Origin: a bacterium
Lineage (GTDB): Bacteria > Patescibacteriota > Minisyncoccia > Minisyncoccales > CG1-02-41-26
Direction: 5' to 3'
Assembly: GCA_021163625.1 (NCBI GenBank)
Contig: JAGGTS010000035.1
Coordinates: 1 to 13,940, forward strand
Length of the DNA: 13,940 bases
Shown: in pieces, positions 1 to 7,196 of the stretch
Position numbering within the stretch: the stretch's first letter is position 1
How the letters are laid out: each line of letters opens with the position of its first letter
The notes under the pieces: generated by a model
What the model saw: only the letters and a program-made list of their open reading frames with translations
Databases searched by the model: none
What the model was told of the DNA's origin: nothing
Position numbers and translations under genes: made by a program

Positions 1-2
1 AT

Positions 3-1115
3 ATGAAGTTTAAAATGAGTAAAACAAGTTTAATACTATCAATAATTCTGGTAGCCATAATAGTTAGCGGGGCAGGCTTATTTTATTATCTTAAATATGG
101 CAAAAAAGTTGATATTAGCAGCTGTTTGTCAAACTGTTTATCGGGTAACCAGACTTTTTCCCCTGAACAAGCAGGCAAAATAGCTATTAGCAATATAAAT
201 AAAAATTTTTTAGTTGGACAAAAAGTAACTGCATCGCTTATCAGCGTGCCGACAGAAAGCAAAGAGGTAAGTTGGCTGTATAAAATGAGTTTTAAAATAG
301 GAAATTCTACAGGCTCCGCTTACATAACAAAAGACGGTAAATTTTTGGTTTCTGATATAGTTGATTTAACCAAAGGCCAAAATTCTCCCCAAGCAAACGG
401 AGACAATAGCAGCAGGGAAAATGTTTTAAGCCAGGCGCCAAAGCAAGAAAGGCCGGACATAAAATTATTTGTTATGTCTTACTGCCCATATGGGATTCAG
501 TCAGAAAAAGCGATTTTGCCAGTTTATAATCTTCTAAAGGATAAGGCTGATATTAAAATATATTTTGTTGATTATTCTATGCACGGCAAAAAAGAACTAG
601 ACGAGAACCTTAGGCAATACTGCATCCAGAAAGAAGAAAGAGAAAGGTATGCGGATTACCTCTCCTGCTTTGTAGCAAAAGGCGACTATAATAAATGTCT
701 TAACAGCGCTGGCATAAATAAGGAAAAAATTGACAGCTGCATCAAATCCACAGATAATGAATATAAGGTGACAGAAAGCTATAATGACAGAAAAACATGG
801 CTTAACGGCCAGTTTCCGTTATTTGGGATTTATAAAAAGCTTAATGAAAAGTATGCCATACAAGGCTCGCCGACTCTTGTAATAAATGATTCTGTTATTG
901 TTTCGGATAGCGCATACTGCCCAAAGGATGAAGGGATAAAATGCATTGTCGCAAAAGACATCAAACGTTCACCAGAGAGCATAAAGCAACTTATTTGCAG
1001 TTCATTTGTTTCGGCGCCAAAAGAGTGCTCGACTAAACTTTCTGAAGAAGTTTCAGCGCCCGGCTTCGGCCAGGATACATCTAATAATGAAAATAGCAAC
1101 GGACAGTGCAAATAA
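3..1115 (+). CDS. Membrane-anchored DsbA/thioredoxin-fold protein, cysteine-rich
   Basis: Predicted extracytoplasmic thiol-disulfide protein of 370 aa. Residues 8-31 form one hydrophobic segment after a basic N-terminus, so the protein is probably anchored with its body outside. Residues 53-125 form a small domain ending in a YITKDGKFLVSD stretch, of a kind I associate with such proteins in Parcubacteria. A thioredoxin-like domain starts near residue 153. Its active-site-like segment is SYCPYG with Cys161, and the usual second cysteine of CxxC is a glycine. The cis-proline loop is GSPT (Pro290). There are twelve cysteines (41, 45, 161, 207, 222, 232, 246, 306, 314, 332, 342, 369), which suggests several structural disulfides. 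The start at base 3 has no upstream sequence to judge; Met5 at base 15 is an alternative. A glutaredoxin gene follows. The fold is fairly certain; substrate and redox direction are unknown. Confidence 0.75.
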   Translation: MKFKMSKTSLILSIILVAIIVSGAGLFYYLKYGKKVDISSCLSNCLSGNQTFSPEQAGKIAISNINKNFLVGQKVTASLISVPTESKEVSWLYKMSFKIGNSTGSAYITKDGKFLVSDIVDLTKGQNSPQANGDNSSRENVLSQAPKQERPDIKLFVMSYCPYGIQSEKAILPVYNLLKDKADIKIYFVDYSMHGKKELDENLRQYCIQKEERERYADYLSCFVAKGDYNKCLNSAGINKEKIDSCIKSTDNEYKVTESYNDRKTWLNGQFPLFGIYKKLNEKYAIQGSPTLVINDSVIVSDSAYCPKDEGIKCIVAKDIKRSPESIKQLICSSFVSAPKECSTKLSEEVSAPGFGQDTSNNENSNGQCK

Positions 1116-1156
1116 CCAGCAGAAAGGTCAAAAACTAAAAATATCGTGATTCTAAA

Positions 1157-1405
1157 ATGGATAATAAAAAAATAATCAAAGTTTATAGCAGTCCGGCTTG
1201 CCCATATTGTTTAGCTTTAAAGAAATTTCTGAAAAAGTATAATTTTGAGTTTGAAGATATTGATGTTTCAAAAGACAAAAAATATATTGATGAACTGATG
1301 GAAAAATCAGGACAAATGGGCGTTCCCGTCATTGAAATAAACGGAGAAATTATAGTCGGTTTTGACAGGGAAAAAATTTGTAAAATCTTAGGCATTAAAG
1401 AATAA
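1157..1405 (+). CDS. Glutaredoxin-like / NrdH-type thiol oxidoreductase
   Basis: Small cytoplasmic dithiol oxidoreductase of 82 aa, a normal length for the glutaredoxin/NrdH family. The beta1 strand IIKVYSSPACPYC carries the redox pair Cys15-Pro-Tyr-Cys18. The cis-proline loop is GVPV (Pro57), followed by the beta strand VIEINGEIIVGFD, where the GFD matches the glutathione/C-terminal helix region of the family. No signal peptide is present. It could reduce ribonucleotide reductase or protein disulfides; the electron donor (glutathione or a thioredoxin reductase) cannot be told from the sequence. It lies 41 bp after the DsbA-like gene on the same strand and may be co-transcribed. No Shine-Dalgarno motif precedes the ATG. 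Family assignment is confident, exact partner is not. Confidence 0.88.
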   Translation: MDNKKIIKVYSSPACPYCLALKKFLKKYNFEFEDIDVSKDKKYIDELMEKSGQMGVPVIEINGEIIVGFDREKICKILGIKE

Positions 1406-1413
1406 TTAAGCCA

Positions 1414-1431
1414 TTTAAAGGTTCCTTTAAA
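1414..1431. promoter_or_regulatory. 18-bp dyad upstream of gap
   Basis: TTTAAAGG and CCTTTAAA are perfect inverted 8-bp arms separated by TT, lying 9 bp after the glutaredoxin stop and 33 bp before the GAPDH ATG. The following bases are an AT-rich run with several TATATT/TAATAT hexamers that could serve as -10 boxes. No U-tract directly follows, so this reads more like an operator or a short mRNA hairpin than a terminator. Function unknown. Confidence 0.35.
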
Positions 1432-1464
1432 ATATATATTTAATATATTTAAAAAATAAAAAAT

Positions 1465-2490
1465 ATGAAGATAAAAATTGCTATTAACGGGTTTGGAAGA
1501 ATAGGCCGGACAGTAACAAGAATTATAACAGAAAAATATTATGATTTATTAGATATAGTGGCTATTAACGATTTGACTGACACAGAAACGCTTGCCCATC
1601 TTTTAAAATATGATTCTTCTTACGGCATTTTTAAAAAAGTGGTAAAGGCAAAGGAAAATAAGCTTTTGATTGACGGAACGAGCGAAGGAAAAACTATTGA
1701 TGTTTTTTCTGAAAAAGACCCTGAAAAGCTGCCATGGAAAGAAATGGCAATTGATGTTGTTTTAGAATGCACTGGCGTATTCCGCGACATTGAAGGCTCA
1801 AGAAAACATATTAAGGCGGGAGCAAAAAAAGTAATTATTTCAGCTCCTGCAAAATCAGAGGAAATTCCGACTTATCTGCTCGGCGTTAACCAAGAAAAAT
1901 ATAATCCGGAAAAAGATGATATAGTTTCAATGGGTTCTTGTACTACGAATTGCTTGGCTCCAGTGGCAAAAGTAATCAACAATGGGTTTGGCATCATTAA
2001 AGGATTTATGACAACTGTCCATAGCTACACAAACGACCAACGCATCTTAGACCTGCCACATAAAGACTTAAGAAGAGCGAGGGCAGCGGCAATAAACATA
2101 ATACCCACCACAACGGGAGCCGCTACCACTGTTGAGAAATGCCTTCCAGAGCTTTCGGGAAAACTTGATGGAGTTGCAATTCGAGTGCCAACAGCAACCG
2201 TTTCTATAGTAGATTTTACAGCCAAAGTAAGCAAGAAAACCAATCGGGAAGAACTAAATTATTATTTAAAAAAAGAGTCGGGTAAAGAAGAATTTAAGGG
2301 AATCTTTGGCGTAGAAGACGCATTATTAGTTTCTTCTGATTACAAGGGCAATTCTTATTCATCAATAGTTGACAGCCATTTGACAATGGCAGATGGAGAT
2401 TTGGTAAAAGTTTTTTCTTGGTACGACAATGAATATGGATATGCATCAAGATTGGCGGACTTTGCAAAATTTATAGGGGAAAGAATATAA
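1465..2490 (+). CDS. gap: Glyceraldehyde-3-phosphate dehydrogenase, NAD type
   Basis: Phosphorylating GAPDH of glycolysis/gluconeogenesis: glyceraldehyde-3-phosphate + NAD + Pi to 1,3-bisphosphoglycerate. The length, 341 aa, is typical of class I enzymes. The Rossmann motif INGFGRIGR lies at residues 7-15, the catalytic SCTTNC holds Cys159, and the partner histidine is His186 in TTVHSYTNDQ. Asp36-Leu37 after the second strand and Leu197-Pro198 in LDLPHKDLRRAR match the pattern I recall for NAD-specific (GapA-like) rather than NADP-preferring GapB enzymes. The C-terminal SWYDNEYGYASRL is standard. A 3' terminator isolates it from the acetyl-CoA synthetase genes. No Shine-Dalgarno sequence precedes the ATG; the upstream 30 bases are only A and T. 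Confidence 0.97.
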   Translation: MKIKIAINGFGRIGRTVTRIITEKYYDLLDIVAINDLTDTETLAHLLKYDSSYGIFKKVVKAKENKLLIDGTSEGKTIDVFSEKDPEKLPWKEMAIDVVLECTGVFRDIEGSRKHIKAGAKKVIISAPAKSEEIPTYLLGVNQEKYNPEKDDIVSMGSCTTNCLAPVAKVINNGFGIIKGFMTTVHSYTNDQRILDLPHKDLRRARAAAINIIPTTTGAATTVEKCLPELSGKLDGVAIRVPTATVSIVDFTAKVSKKTNREELNYYLKKESGKEEFKGIFGVEDALLVSSDYKGNSYSSIVDSHLTMADGDLVKVFSWYDNEYGYASRLADFAKFIGERI

Positions 2491-2502
2491 CGATTTAAAA
2501 AT

Positions 2503-2536
2503 AAAAAATAGGTATCGCGTTGGCAACCTATTTTTT
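2503..2536 (+). terminator. Intrinsic terminator after gap
   Basis: AAAAAATAGGT (2503-2513) pairs perfectly with ACCTATTTTTT (2526-2536), giving an 11-bp stem with a 12-nt loop. The 3' arm itself supplies the U-run, continued by ATAT. It starts 12 bases after the gap stop codon. Because of the matching A-run it could act in both directions, but no minus-strand gene ends here. Confidence 0.75.
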
Positions 2537-2553
2537 ATATTGGCAAAAAAGTG

Positions 2554-2559
2554 TATAAT
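2554..2559 (+). promoter_or_regulatory. Candidate -10 box upstream of acdB
   Basis: Perfect TATAAT hexamer just after the gap terminator and 53 bp before the acdB ATG. A TTGGCA at 2540-2545 is only 8 bp upstream, too close to be its -35, and the position 17 bp upstream is a run of T. It would give a leader of about 45 nt. It competes with the second candidate at 2591-2599. Confidence 0.4.
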
Positions 2560-2590
2560 TTTAATAAGAGCGGTTTCAAAATAAAGCCCT

Positions 2591-2599
2591 TGCTATAAA
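2591..2599 (+). promoter_or_regulatory. Candidate extended -10 box upstream of acdB
   Basis: TGCTATAAA fits the extended -10 form TGnTATAAT with one mismatch, and a further TATAAT sits at 2602-2607, five bases before the ATG at 2613. Use of either would give a transcript with a very short leader or none, in keeping with the missing Shine-Dalgarno sequence. No convincing -35 box is present. Confidence 0.35.
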
Positions 2600-2612
2600 T
2601 TTATAATTTCCT

Positions 2613-3248
2613 ATGGCGCTTTTGAGCTTTAAGAAAACAAAACAATTGCTAAAAAAATATAAAATTGGCATGGTAAAGACAGAAATTGTTGACTCAAAAG
2701 AAAAGCTTCTTTTTGCGGCAAAAAAGCTTGGCTTTCCCCTTGCTATAAAAATTTCTTCTCCAAAAATTATTCATAAAACGGAAAAGAAACTCGTGATAAC
2801 ATACATCAAAAATAAAAACGAGCTTTTAAACGGCTTTTACACCTTGATTAAAAACTCAAAAGGATTAGATGAGATTGAGGGGATTTTGGTTCAAAAAATG
2901 GCAACGGGAACAGAACTAATATGCGGCGCAAAAAAAGATGATGTATTCGGGCCTGTCATAATGTTCGGCCTTGGAGGAATATTTGTAGAAGTTTTAAAAG
3001 ACATAAGTTTCAGGATAGCGCCTATTAAAAATAGCGACGCTATGGATATGATAAAAGAAATAAAGGCATATAAAATATTAACTGGATATAGGAACCATCC
3101 GGCCGTAAATATCAAAAAAGTTGCAGAAATGCTAAAAAATCTTTCTTTGCTTTCCTTGGAAAACAAAGCAATAAAAGCCATTGATTTTAACCCTGTTTTT
3201 GCAGATAAAAATAAAGTAGAAGTTGTTGATGCAAAAATCCTAATTTGA
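2613..3248 (+). CDS. acdB: Acetyl-CoA synthetase (ADP-forming), beta subunit (ATP-grasp)
   Basis: Beta subunit of ADP-forming acyl/acetyl-CoA synthetase, which with the alpha subunit makes ATP from ADP + Pi while turning acetyl-CoA into acetate + CoA. The 211 aa match the short stand-alone ATP-grasp_5 form. Visible motifs: GFPLAIKISSPKIIHKTE (residues 40-57, with conserved His54, the likely phospho-accepting histidine of this subunit), ILVQKM (91-96), DVFGPVIMFGLGGIFVEVLKD (110-130, the strongest family signature), ISFRIAP (131-137), and IDFNPVF (190-196) in place of the usual DINPL. After HKTE the family normally has a glycine pair (type HKxxxGGV), here Lys-Lys-Leu-Val. The gene precedes the alpha subunit by 59 bp. 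Acyl-CoA specificity (acetyl, propionyl, aryl) cannot be read from sequence. Confidence 0.9.
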   Translation: MALLSFKKTKQLLKKYKIGMVKTEIVDSKEKLLFAAKKLGFPLAIKISSPKIIHKTEKKLVITYIKNKNELLNGFYTLIKNSKGLDEIEGILVQKMATGTELICGAKKDDVFGPVIMFGLGGIFVEVLKDISFRIAPIKNSDAMDMIKEIKAYKILTGYRNHPAVNIKKVAEMLKNLSLLSLENKAIKAIDFNPVFADKNKVEVVDAKILI

Positions 3249-3272
3249 TTTATATTATATATGCATTATGTG

Positions 3273-3296
3273 TTTGCTAACCAAATTGTTAGCAAA
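3273..3296. promoter_or_regulatory. 24-bp dyad / hairpin in the acdB-acdA gap
   Basis: TTTGCTAAC (3273-3281) and GTTAGCAAA (3288-3296) are perfect 9-bp inverted arms around a 6-nt centre, ending 11 bases before the acdA ATG. No U-tract follows. AT-rich -10-like sequences (TATATT, TATTAT) lie at 3251-3258 just upstream. Either an operator beside a promoter for acdA or an RNA hairpin in the leader. Confidence 0.5.
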
Positions 3297-3307
3297 TCGC
3301 CAACAAA

Positions 3308-4660
3308 ATGAATTCGCTTTTTAACCCAAAAGCAATAGCCCTAATAGGAGCAACTGACAGAAAAGGTTCAGTCGGTTTTGGCATTTCAAAAAATCTGCTT
3401 GAGGGAAAAGCAAGAAGGAAAATATTTTTTGTCAATCCTTATCAAAAAACGGTTTTAAAAAGAAAGACATATCCTTCAATCCTTTCAATTAAAGAAAAAA
3501 TTGATTTAGCAATTATAGCTATACCGTCTAACGTAATTTTAGAAACAGTTAAAGAAGTTGCGAAAAAGAAAGTTAACTGGGCAATAATTATTTCTTCTGG
3601 TTTTTCAGAAACTGGCAAGGAAGGCAGCGAATTGCAAAAAAAAGTTGCTGCTATTTTAAAAAAAGCAAAAGTTGGTTTAATTGGACCAAATTGCCTTGGA
3701 ATAATCAGGCCATCTTCAAAGATGAATGCTTCCTTTGCGCCGGCTATGCCGAAAAGCGGTGGAATCGGATTTATTTCTCAATCAGGAGCTTTAATAGATT
3801 CGGTTGTTGACCAATCGCTTTTTGAAGGATACGGCTTTTCTTCGCTGATTTCTTATGGAAACGGGGCTGACTTGAATATTTGCGATTTTTTAAAAATTTT
3901 AGAAAAAGACAAAGAGACAAAATCTATTGCTTTATATTTAGAATCTATAAAAGAGGGGAGAAAATTTATAGAAATAGCGAAAAAAGTAAATAAGAAAAAA
4001 CCGATTGTTGTCCTAAAGGGCGGCAAGACAATGGTTGGCAGAAAAGCAGCATCCCTTCACACAGCTAGTTTAGCGGGAAATGAAAAAATATACTCTGCAG
4101 CATTTAAACAGGCTGGTATTTTCCAGGTGAATACGATAAGTGAGCTTTTAGCGGTGTCGCTTGGCCTTTCTATGGCAAAGTCTTGTGCAAAAGGAAAAAG
4201 TATAGCTATTATAACAAACGGCGGAGCGGCAGGGGTTATAGCGGCCGATTGGGCTGAAAAGCTAAAGCTTTTTCTTGCCCCGTTAGATAAAAAAACGATT
4301 AAAAAATTAAAGTCTTCAAAAGTTTTCAGCAAATCAACAAATTTTAGCAATCCCTTGGATATTATCGGAGACGCTTTAACAATCCGTTATAAAAAAGCAA
4401 TTGACATTTTAATGCAACAAAAAAATATTTATGGTATAATAGTAATCCAGACGCTTCAAATAATGACAGACGTAAAAAAGAATGCAGAAACAATATCCGC
4501 GTTGGCAAGAAAATATAAAGAAAAGCCAATCATTTGCTGTTTTATGGGAGGAAAACTTACATTGCCCGGAATAGAAATTTTAAGAAAGAAAAATATTCCC
4601 AATTACAACGACCCTTATCTTGCCGTTTTGGCAATGAAGGCCTTAATTAGAAAAAAATGA
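3308..4660 (+). CDS. acdA: Acetyl-CoA synthetase (ADP-forming), alpha subunit (CoA-binding)
   Basis: Alpha subunit of the same enzyme as the preceding gene, 450 aa, about the usual size for a separate alpha chain. An N-terminal CoA-binding Rossmann domain begins NPKAIALIGATDRKGSVG (residues 6-23). A succinyl-CoA-synthetase-like middle domain follows, with GLIGPNCLGIIRP (123-135) and GFISQSGALIDSV (154-166). The phosphohistidine segment is GRKAASLHTASLAG with His251, matching the catalytic alpha-subunit histidine of this family (usual form SSHTGSLAG). The third domain includes ITNGGAAGVIAAD (302-314) and NPLDIIGDA (348-356). Ligase_CoA-type order is complete, with no frameshift. It ends in TGA. 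Beta before alpha as separate genes contrasts with the fused alpha-beta chains common in other bacteria. Confidence 0.94.
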   Translation: MNSLFNPKAIALIGATDRKGSVGFGISKNLLEGKARRKIFFVNPYQKTVLKRKTYPSILSIKEKIDLAIIAIPSNVILETVKEVAKKKVNWAIIISSGFSETGKEGSELQKKVAAILKKAKVGLIGPNCLGIIRPSSKMNASFAPAMPKSGGIGFISQSGALIDSVVDQSLFEGYGFSSLISYGNGADLNICDFLKILEKDKETKSIALYLESIKEGRKFIEIAKKVNKKKPIVVLKGGKTMVGRKAASLHTASLAGNEKIYSAAFKQAGIFQVNTISELLAVSLGLSMAKSCAKGKSIAIITNGGAAGVIAADWAEKLKLFLAPLDKKTIKKLKSSKVFSKSTNFSNPLDIIGDALTIRYKKAIDILMQQKNIYGIIVIQTLQIMTDVKKNAETISALARKYKEKPIICCFMGGKLTLPGIEILRKKNIPNYNDPYLAVLAMKALIRKK

Positions 4661-4680
4661 ACTAATCAGCTTTATTTTTG

Positions 4681-4724
4681 GTTTACGATAAAACAAAGCA
4701 TAAAAATATTTGTTTTGTGTAAAC
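4681..4724. promoter_or_regulatory. Long imperfect hairpin between acdA and ppsA
   Basis: GTTTAC-GAT-AAAACAAA (4681-4697) pairs with TTTGTTTT-GT-GTAAAC (4709-4724): 8 bp and 6 bp of perfect pairing joined by two G-U wobbles and one bulged A, with an 11-nt AT-rich loop. It ends 19 bases before the ppsA ATG. A terminator of acdA is possible but the 3' arm is followed by TAAAATACAAG, not a U-run. TAAAAT (4725-4730) and TAATAT (4736-4741) are weak -10 candidates downstream of it. Confidence 0.45.
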
Positions 4725-4743
4725 TAAAATACAAGTAATATTT

Positions 4744-7146
4744 ATGACAAATAAATCTTCAAAGAATATATTATGGTTCAAAGAAATATCTTCTAATGAT
4801 GTTGAATTAGTAGGCGGAAAAAACGCATCGCTTGGAGAAATGTATTCAAGACTGACAAGAAAAGGGGTAAATATTCCAAACGGATTTGCTTTAACATCAA
4901 ACGCTTATTGGTATATCCTAAAAGCAAATAATATTGACAAGAAACTTGAGAAAATTTTCAAAAAGTACAACAAAAAAAGCATAAAAAGTTTAGAGGAAAC
5001 GGGCAAGCTTGCAAGAAATTTAATCCTGAAATCAAGAATCCCAAAGGATTTAGAAAAAGAAATTATAAAAAATTACAGAGAGCTCTCAAAAGAATCTTTT
5101 GAGTTTTCTACTGATGTTGCTGTTCGTTCTTCTGGAACAGCAGAGGATTTGGCGAACGCATCTTTCGCCGGGCAACACGAGACCTATCTAAACGTTCACG
5201 GAGAAAAAAATCTTATTGCGGCAATAAAGAAATGCATTGCTTCAATGTTTTCCGACAGGGCAATTGCTTACAGTGCTGAAAAAGGCTTTCTCCATATGAA
5301 AGTTGCCTTATCTGTTGGAATACAAAAAATGGTCAGAAGTGATTTGGCTTCTTCTGGAGTTATGTTTAGTTTAGATACTGAAACAGGATTTCAAAATGTT
5401 GTTTTAATCAATTCAATTTACGGCTTAGGGGAAATGATAGTTAAGGGAAGAATTACTCCTGACGAATTTTTTGTTTTTAAGCCGACTCTTGGAGTGAAAT
5501 CAAAGTCAAAAGAAGAATATAAGCCGATTATTTTAAAAAATCTTGGTAAGAAAACAAAAAAATATATTTATGGAAAAAATGGAGGCATAAAAGAGGTTTC
5601 AGTGCCTTTAAAAAAGCAATTATCTTTTTCGCTTGACGATAATGAGATATTAACTTTAGCAAAATGGGCTTGCATTGCCCAAGACCACTATAAAACGCCA
5701 CAGGATATGGAATGGGCAAAGGACGGAAAAACTGGCAAGCTTTTTGTTGTCCAATCAAGGCCAGAAACTGTTTATTCCACAAAAAAGCACCAATTTCTAA
5801 AAGAATATACAATAAAAGCTAAATCAAAGCCAATTTTAACGGGAATAGCAGTTGGAAACAAAATAGGAACTGGCAAAGTCCATATAATAGAAGATGTTTC
5901 AAAAATATCACAATTTAAAAAAGGAGAAGTTTTGGTTACGAAAATGACAGACCCTGATTGGGTGAGTATTTTCCCCCTTGCATCGGCTATTGTCACAGAC
6001 CAAGGAGGGAAAACTTGCCATGCCGCTATAGTTTCAAGGGAGCTCGGAATTCCCTGTATTGTCGGTACACAGAAAGCAACAAGAATTTTAAAGAACAACC
6101 AAGAGATTACTGTTGACTGCACCCAAGGGTTAGATGGAAGGATATGGAAAGGCAAAGTCCCATATAAAGAAAAAAAGTACGATTTAACAAAGATAAAAAA
6201 GCCAAAAAAAGTAAAAATTATGGTAAACATAGGCGCTCCTGAAATTGCCTTTAAAACATCATTTTTACCAAATGACGGAGTCGGATTGGCAAGGGAAGAA
6301 TTTATTATTGCTGAAAAGATAAAAATTCATCCATTGGCGCTGTATCACTTTAACAAAATAAAAGACAAAAAGCTAAAAGAAAAAATTGAAAAACTTACTG
6401 TTGAACATAAAGATAAAAAAGAATATTTTATTAAAGAGCTTGCGGAAGGAATCGGACAAATTGCTGCTGCTTTTTGGCCAAATCCAGTAATAGTTAGATT
6501 TTCGGATTTTAAAACAAATGAATACGCAAAACTGATTGGAGGACAGCTTTTTGAGCCAAAGGGTGAGAACAATCCAATGCTTGGCTGGAGAGGCGCTTCG
6601 CGGTATTATGACAAAAAATTTGAACCCGCCTTTGTGATGGAATGTAAGGCTATCAAAAGAGTAAGAGATGTTTTTGGCTTAAAAAATGTAGAGGTAATGG
6701 TGCCTTTCTGCAGGACAGTCCAAGAAGGAGAGAAAGTATTAAAGATAATGGAAAAAGCAGGCTTAAAAAGAGGTAAAGACGGGTTGAAAGTTTATGTTAT
6801 GTGCGAAATTCCATCAAATGTTATTTTAGCAAAGGAATTCCTAAAAATATTTGACGGATTCAGCATAGGGAGCAATGACCTGACCCAGTTGACATTGGGG
6901 ATTGACAGGGACTCTGCTTTTCTTCAAAAAATTGGAAATGAAAATAATTTAGCTGTAAAATTGTTAATCAAACAGGCAATTAAAATAACAAAGGAAAAGA
7001 ACAAGTATTGTGGCATATGCGGACAGGCGCCAAGCGATTTCCCGGATTTTGCAAAATTTATTGCAAAAGAAGGCATTAAAAGCATATCTTTAAATCCTGA
7101 CACAGTCATTAAAACAATTATAAATTTAAGAAAAATTGGTTTGTAG
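4744..7146 (+). CDS. ppsA: Phosphoenolpyruvate synthase (pyruvate, water dikinase)
   Basis: Interconverts pyruvate + ATP + water and PEP + AMP + Pi; in an organism with few biosynthetic genes it may run in either direction. At 800 aa it is the usual length. The N-terminal ATP-grasp (PPDK_N) domain shows LVGGKNASLGEM (22-33) and AVRSSGTAEDLANASFAGQ (126-144). The swivelling phosphohistidine domain has TDQGGKTCHAAIVSRELGIP with His426. The C-terminal PEP/pyruvate barrel has GVGLAREEF (512-520), NPMLGWRGASRYY (610-622), EIPSNVI (688-694), SIGSNDLTQLTLGIDRD (707-723) and the catalytic cysteine in YCGICGQ (Cys759). All three domains are intact, which separates it from rifampin phosphotransferases and lone PEP-utiliser fragments. 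The stop is TAG. It sits 83 bp after acdA on the same strand, so coordination of pyruvate, PEP and acetyl-CoA use is plausible. Confidence 0.95.
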   Translation: MTNKSSKNILWFKEISSNDVELVGGKNASLGEMYSRLTRKGVNIPNGFALTSNAYWYILKANNIDKKLEKIFKKYNKKSIKSLEETGKLARNLILKSRIPKDLEKEIIKNYRELSKESFEFSTDVAVRSSGTAEDLANASFAGQHETYLNVHGEKNLIAAIKKCIASMFSDRAIAYSAEKGFLHMKVALSVGIQKMVRSDLASSGVMFSLDTETGFQNVVLINSIYGLGEMIVKGRITPDEFFVFKPTLGVKSKSKEEYKPIILKNLGKKTKKYIYGKNGGIKEVSVPLKKQLSFSLDDNEILTLAKWACIAQDHYKTPQDMEWAKDGKTGKLFVVQSRPETVYSTKKHQFLKEYTIKAKSKPILTGIAVGNKIGTGKVHIIEDVSKISQFKKGEVLVTKMTDPDWVSIFPLASAIVTDQGGKTCHAAIVSRELGIPCIVGTQKATRILKNNQEITVDCTQGLDGRIWKGKVPYKEKKYDLTKIKKPKKVKIMVNIGAPEIAFKTSFLPNDGVGLAREEFIIAEKIKIHPLALYHFNKIKDKKLKEKIEKLTVEHKDKKEYFIKELAEGIGQIAAAFWPNPVIVRFSDFKTNEYAKLIGGQLFEPKGENNPMLGWRGASRYYDKKFEPAFVMECKAIKRVRDVFGLKNVEVMVPFCRTVQEGEKVLKIMEKAGLKRGKDGLKVYVMCEIPSNVILAKEFLKIFDGFSIGSNDLTQLTLGIDRDSAFLQKIGNENNLAVKLLIKQAIKITKEKNKYCGICGQAPSDFPDFAKFIAKEGIKSISLNPDTVIKTIINLRKIGL

Positions 7147-7196
7147 AGAATCGCTTATCTATTCCTTTTATAACCTTTGCCTTGTAACCTTATATT

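Noticed and set aside
2540..2559. TTGGCA followed by TATAAT read as a complete promoter
   Set aside because: The spacer is only 8 bp, far below the 16-18 bp needed; only the -10 box is retained as a candidate.
2587..2749. Repeated CCCTTGCTATAAA upstream of and inside acdB
   Set aside because: A 13-base match is expected by chance about once in an AT-rich window of this size, and the second copy is within conserved coding sequence.
3246..3310. UGA decoded as glycine (code 25), extending AcdB past its TGA
   Set aside because: The frame stays open for some 25 codons, but no TGA occurs inside any conserved domain in the window and AcdB is already complete, so the standard code explains everything.
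5772..6230. 152-aa open frame on the minus strand inside ppsA
   Set aside because: It lies wholly within a gene with intact, conserved catalytic motifs, shows no domain of its own, and has the composition expected of an antisense frame in AT-rich DNA.
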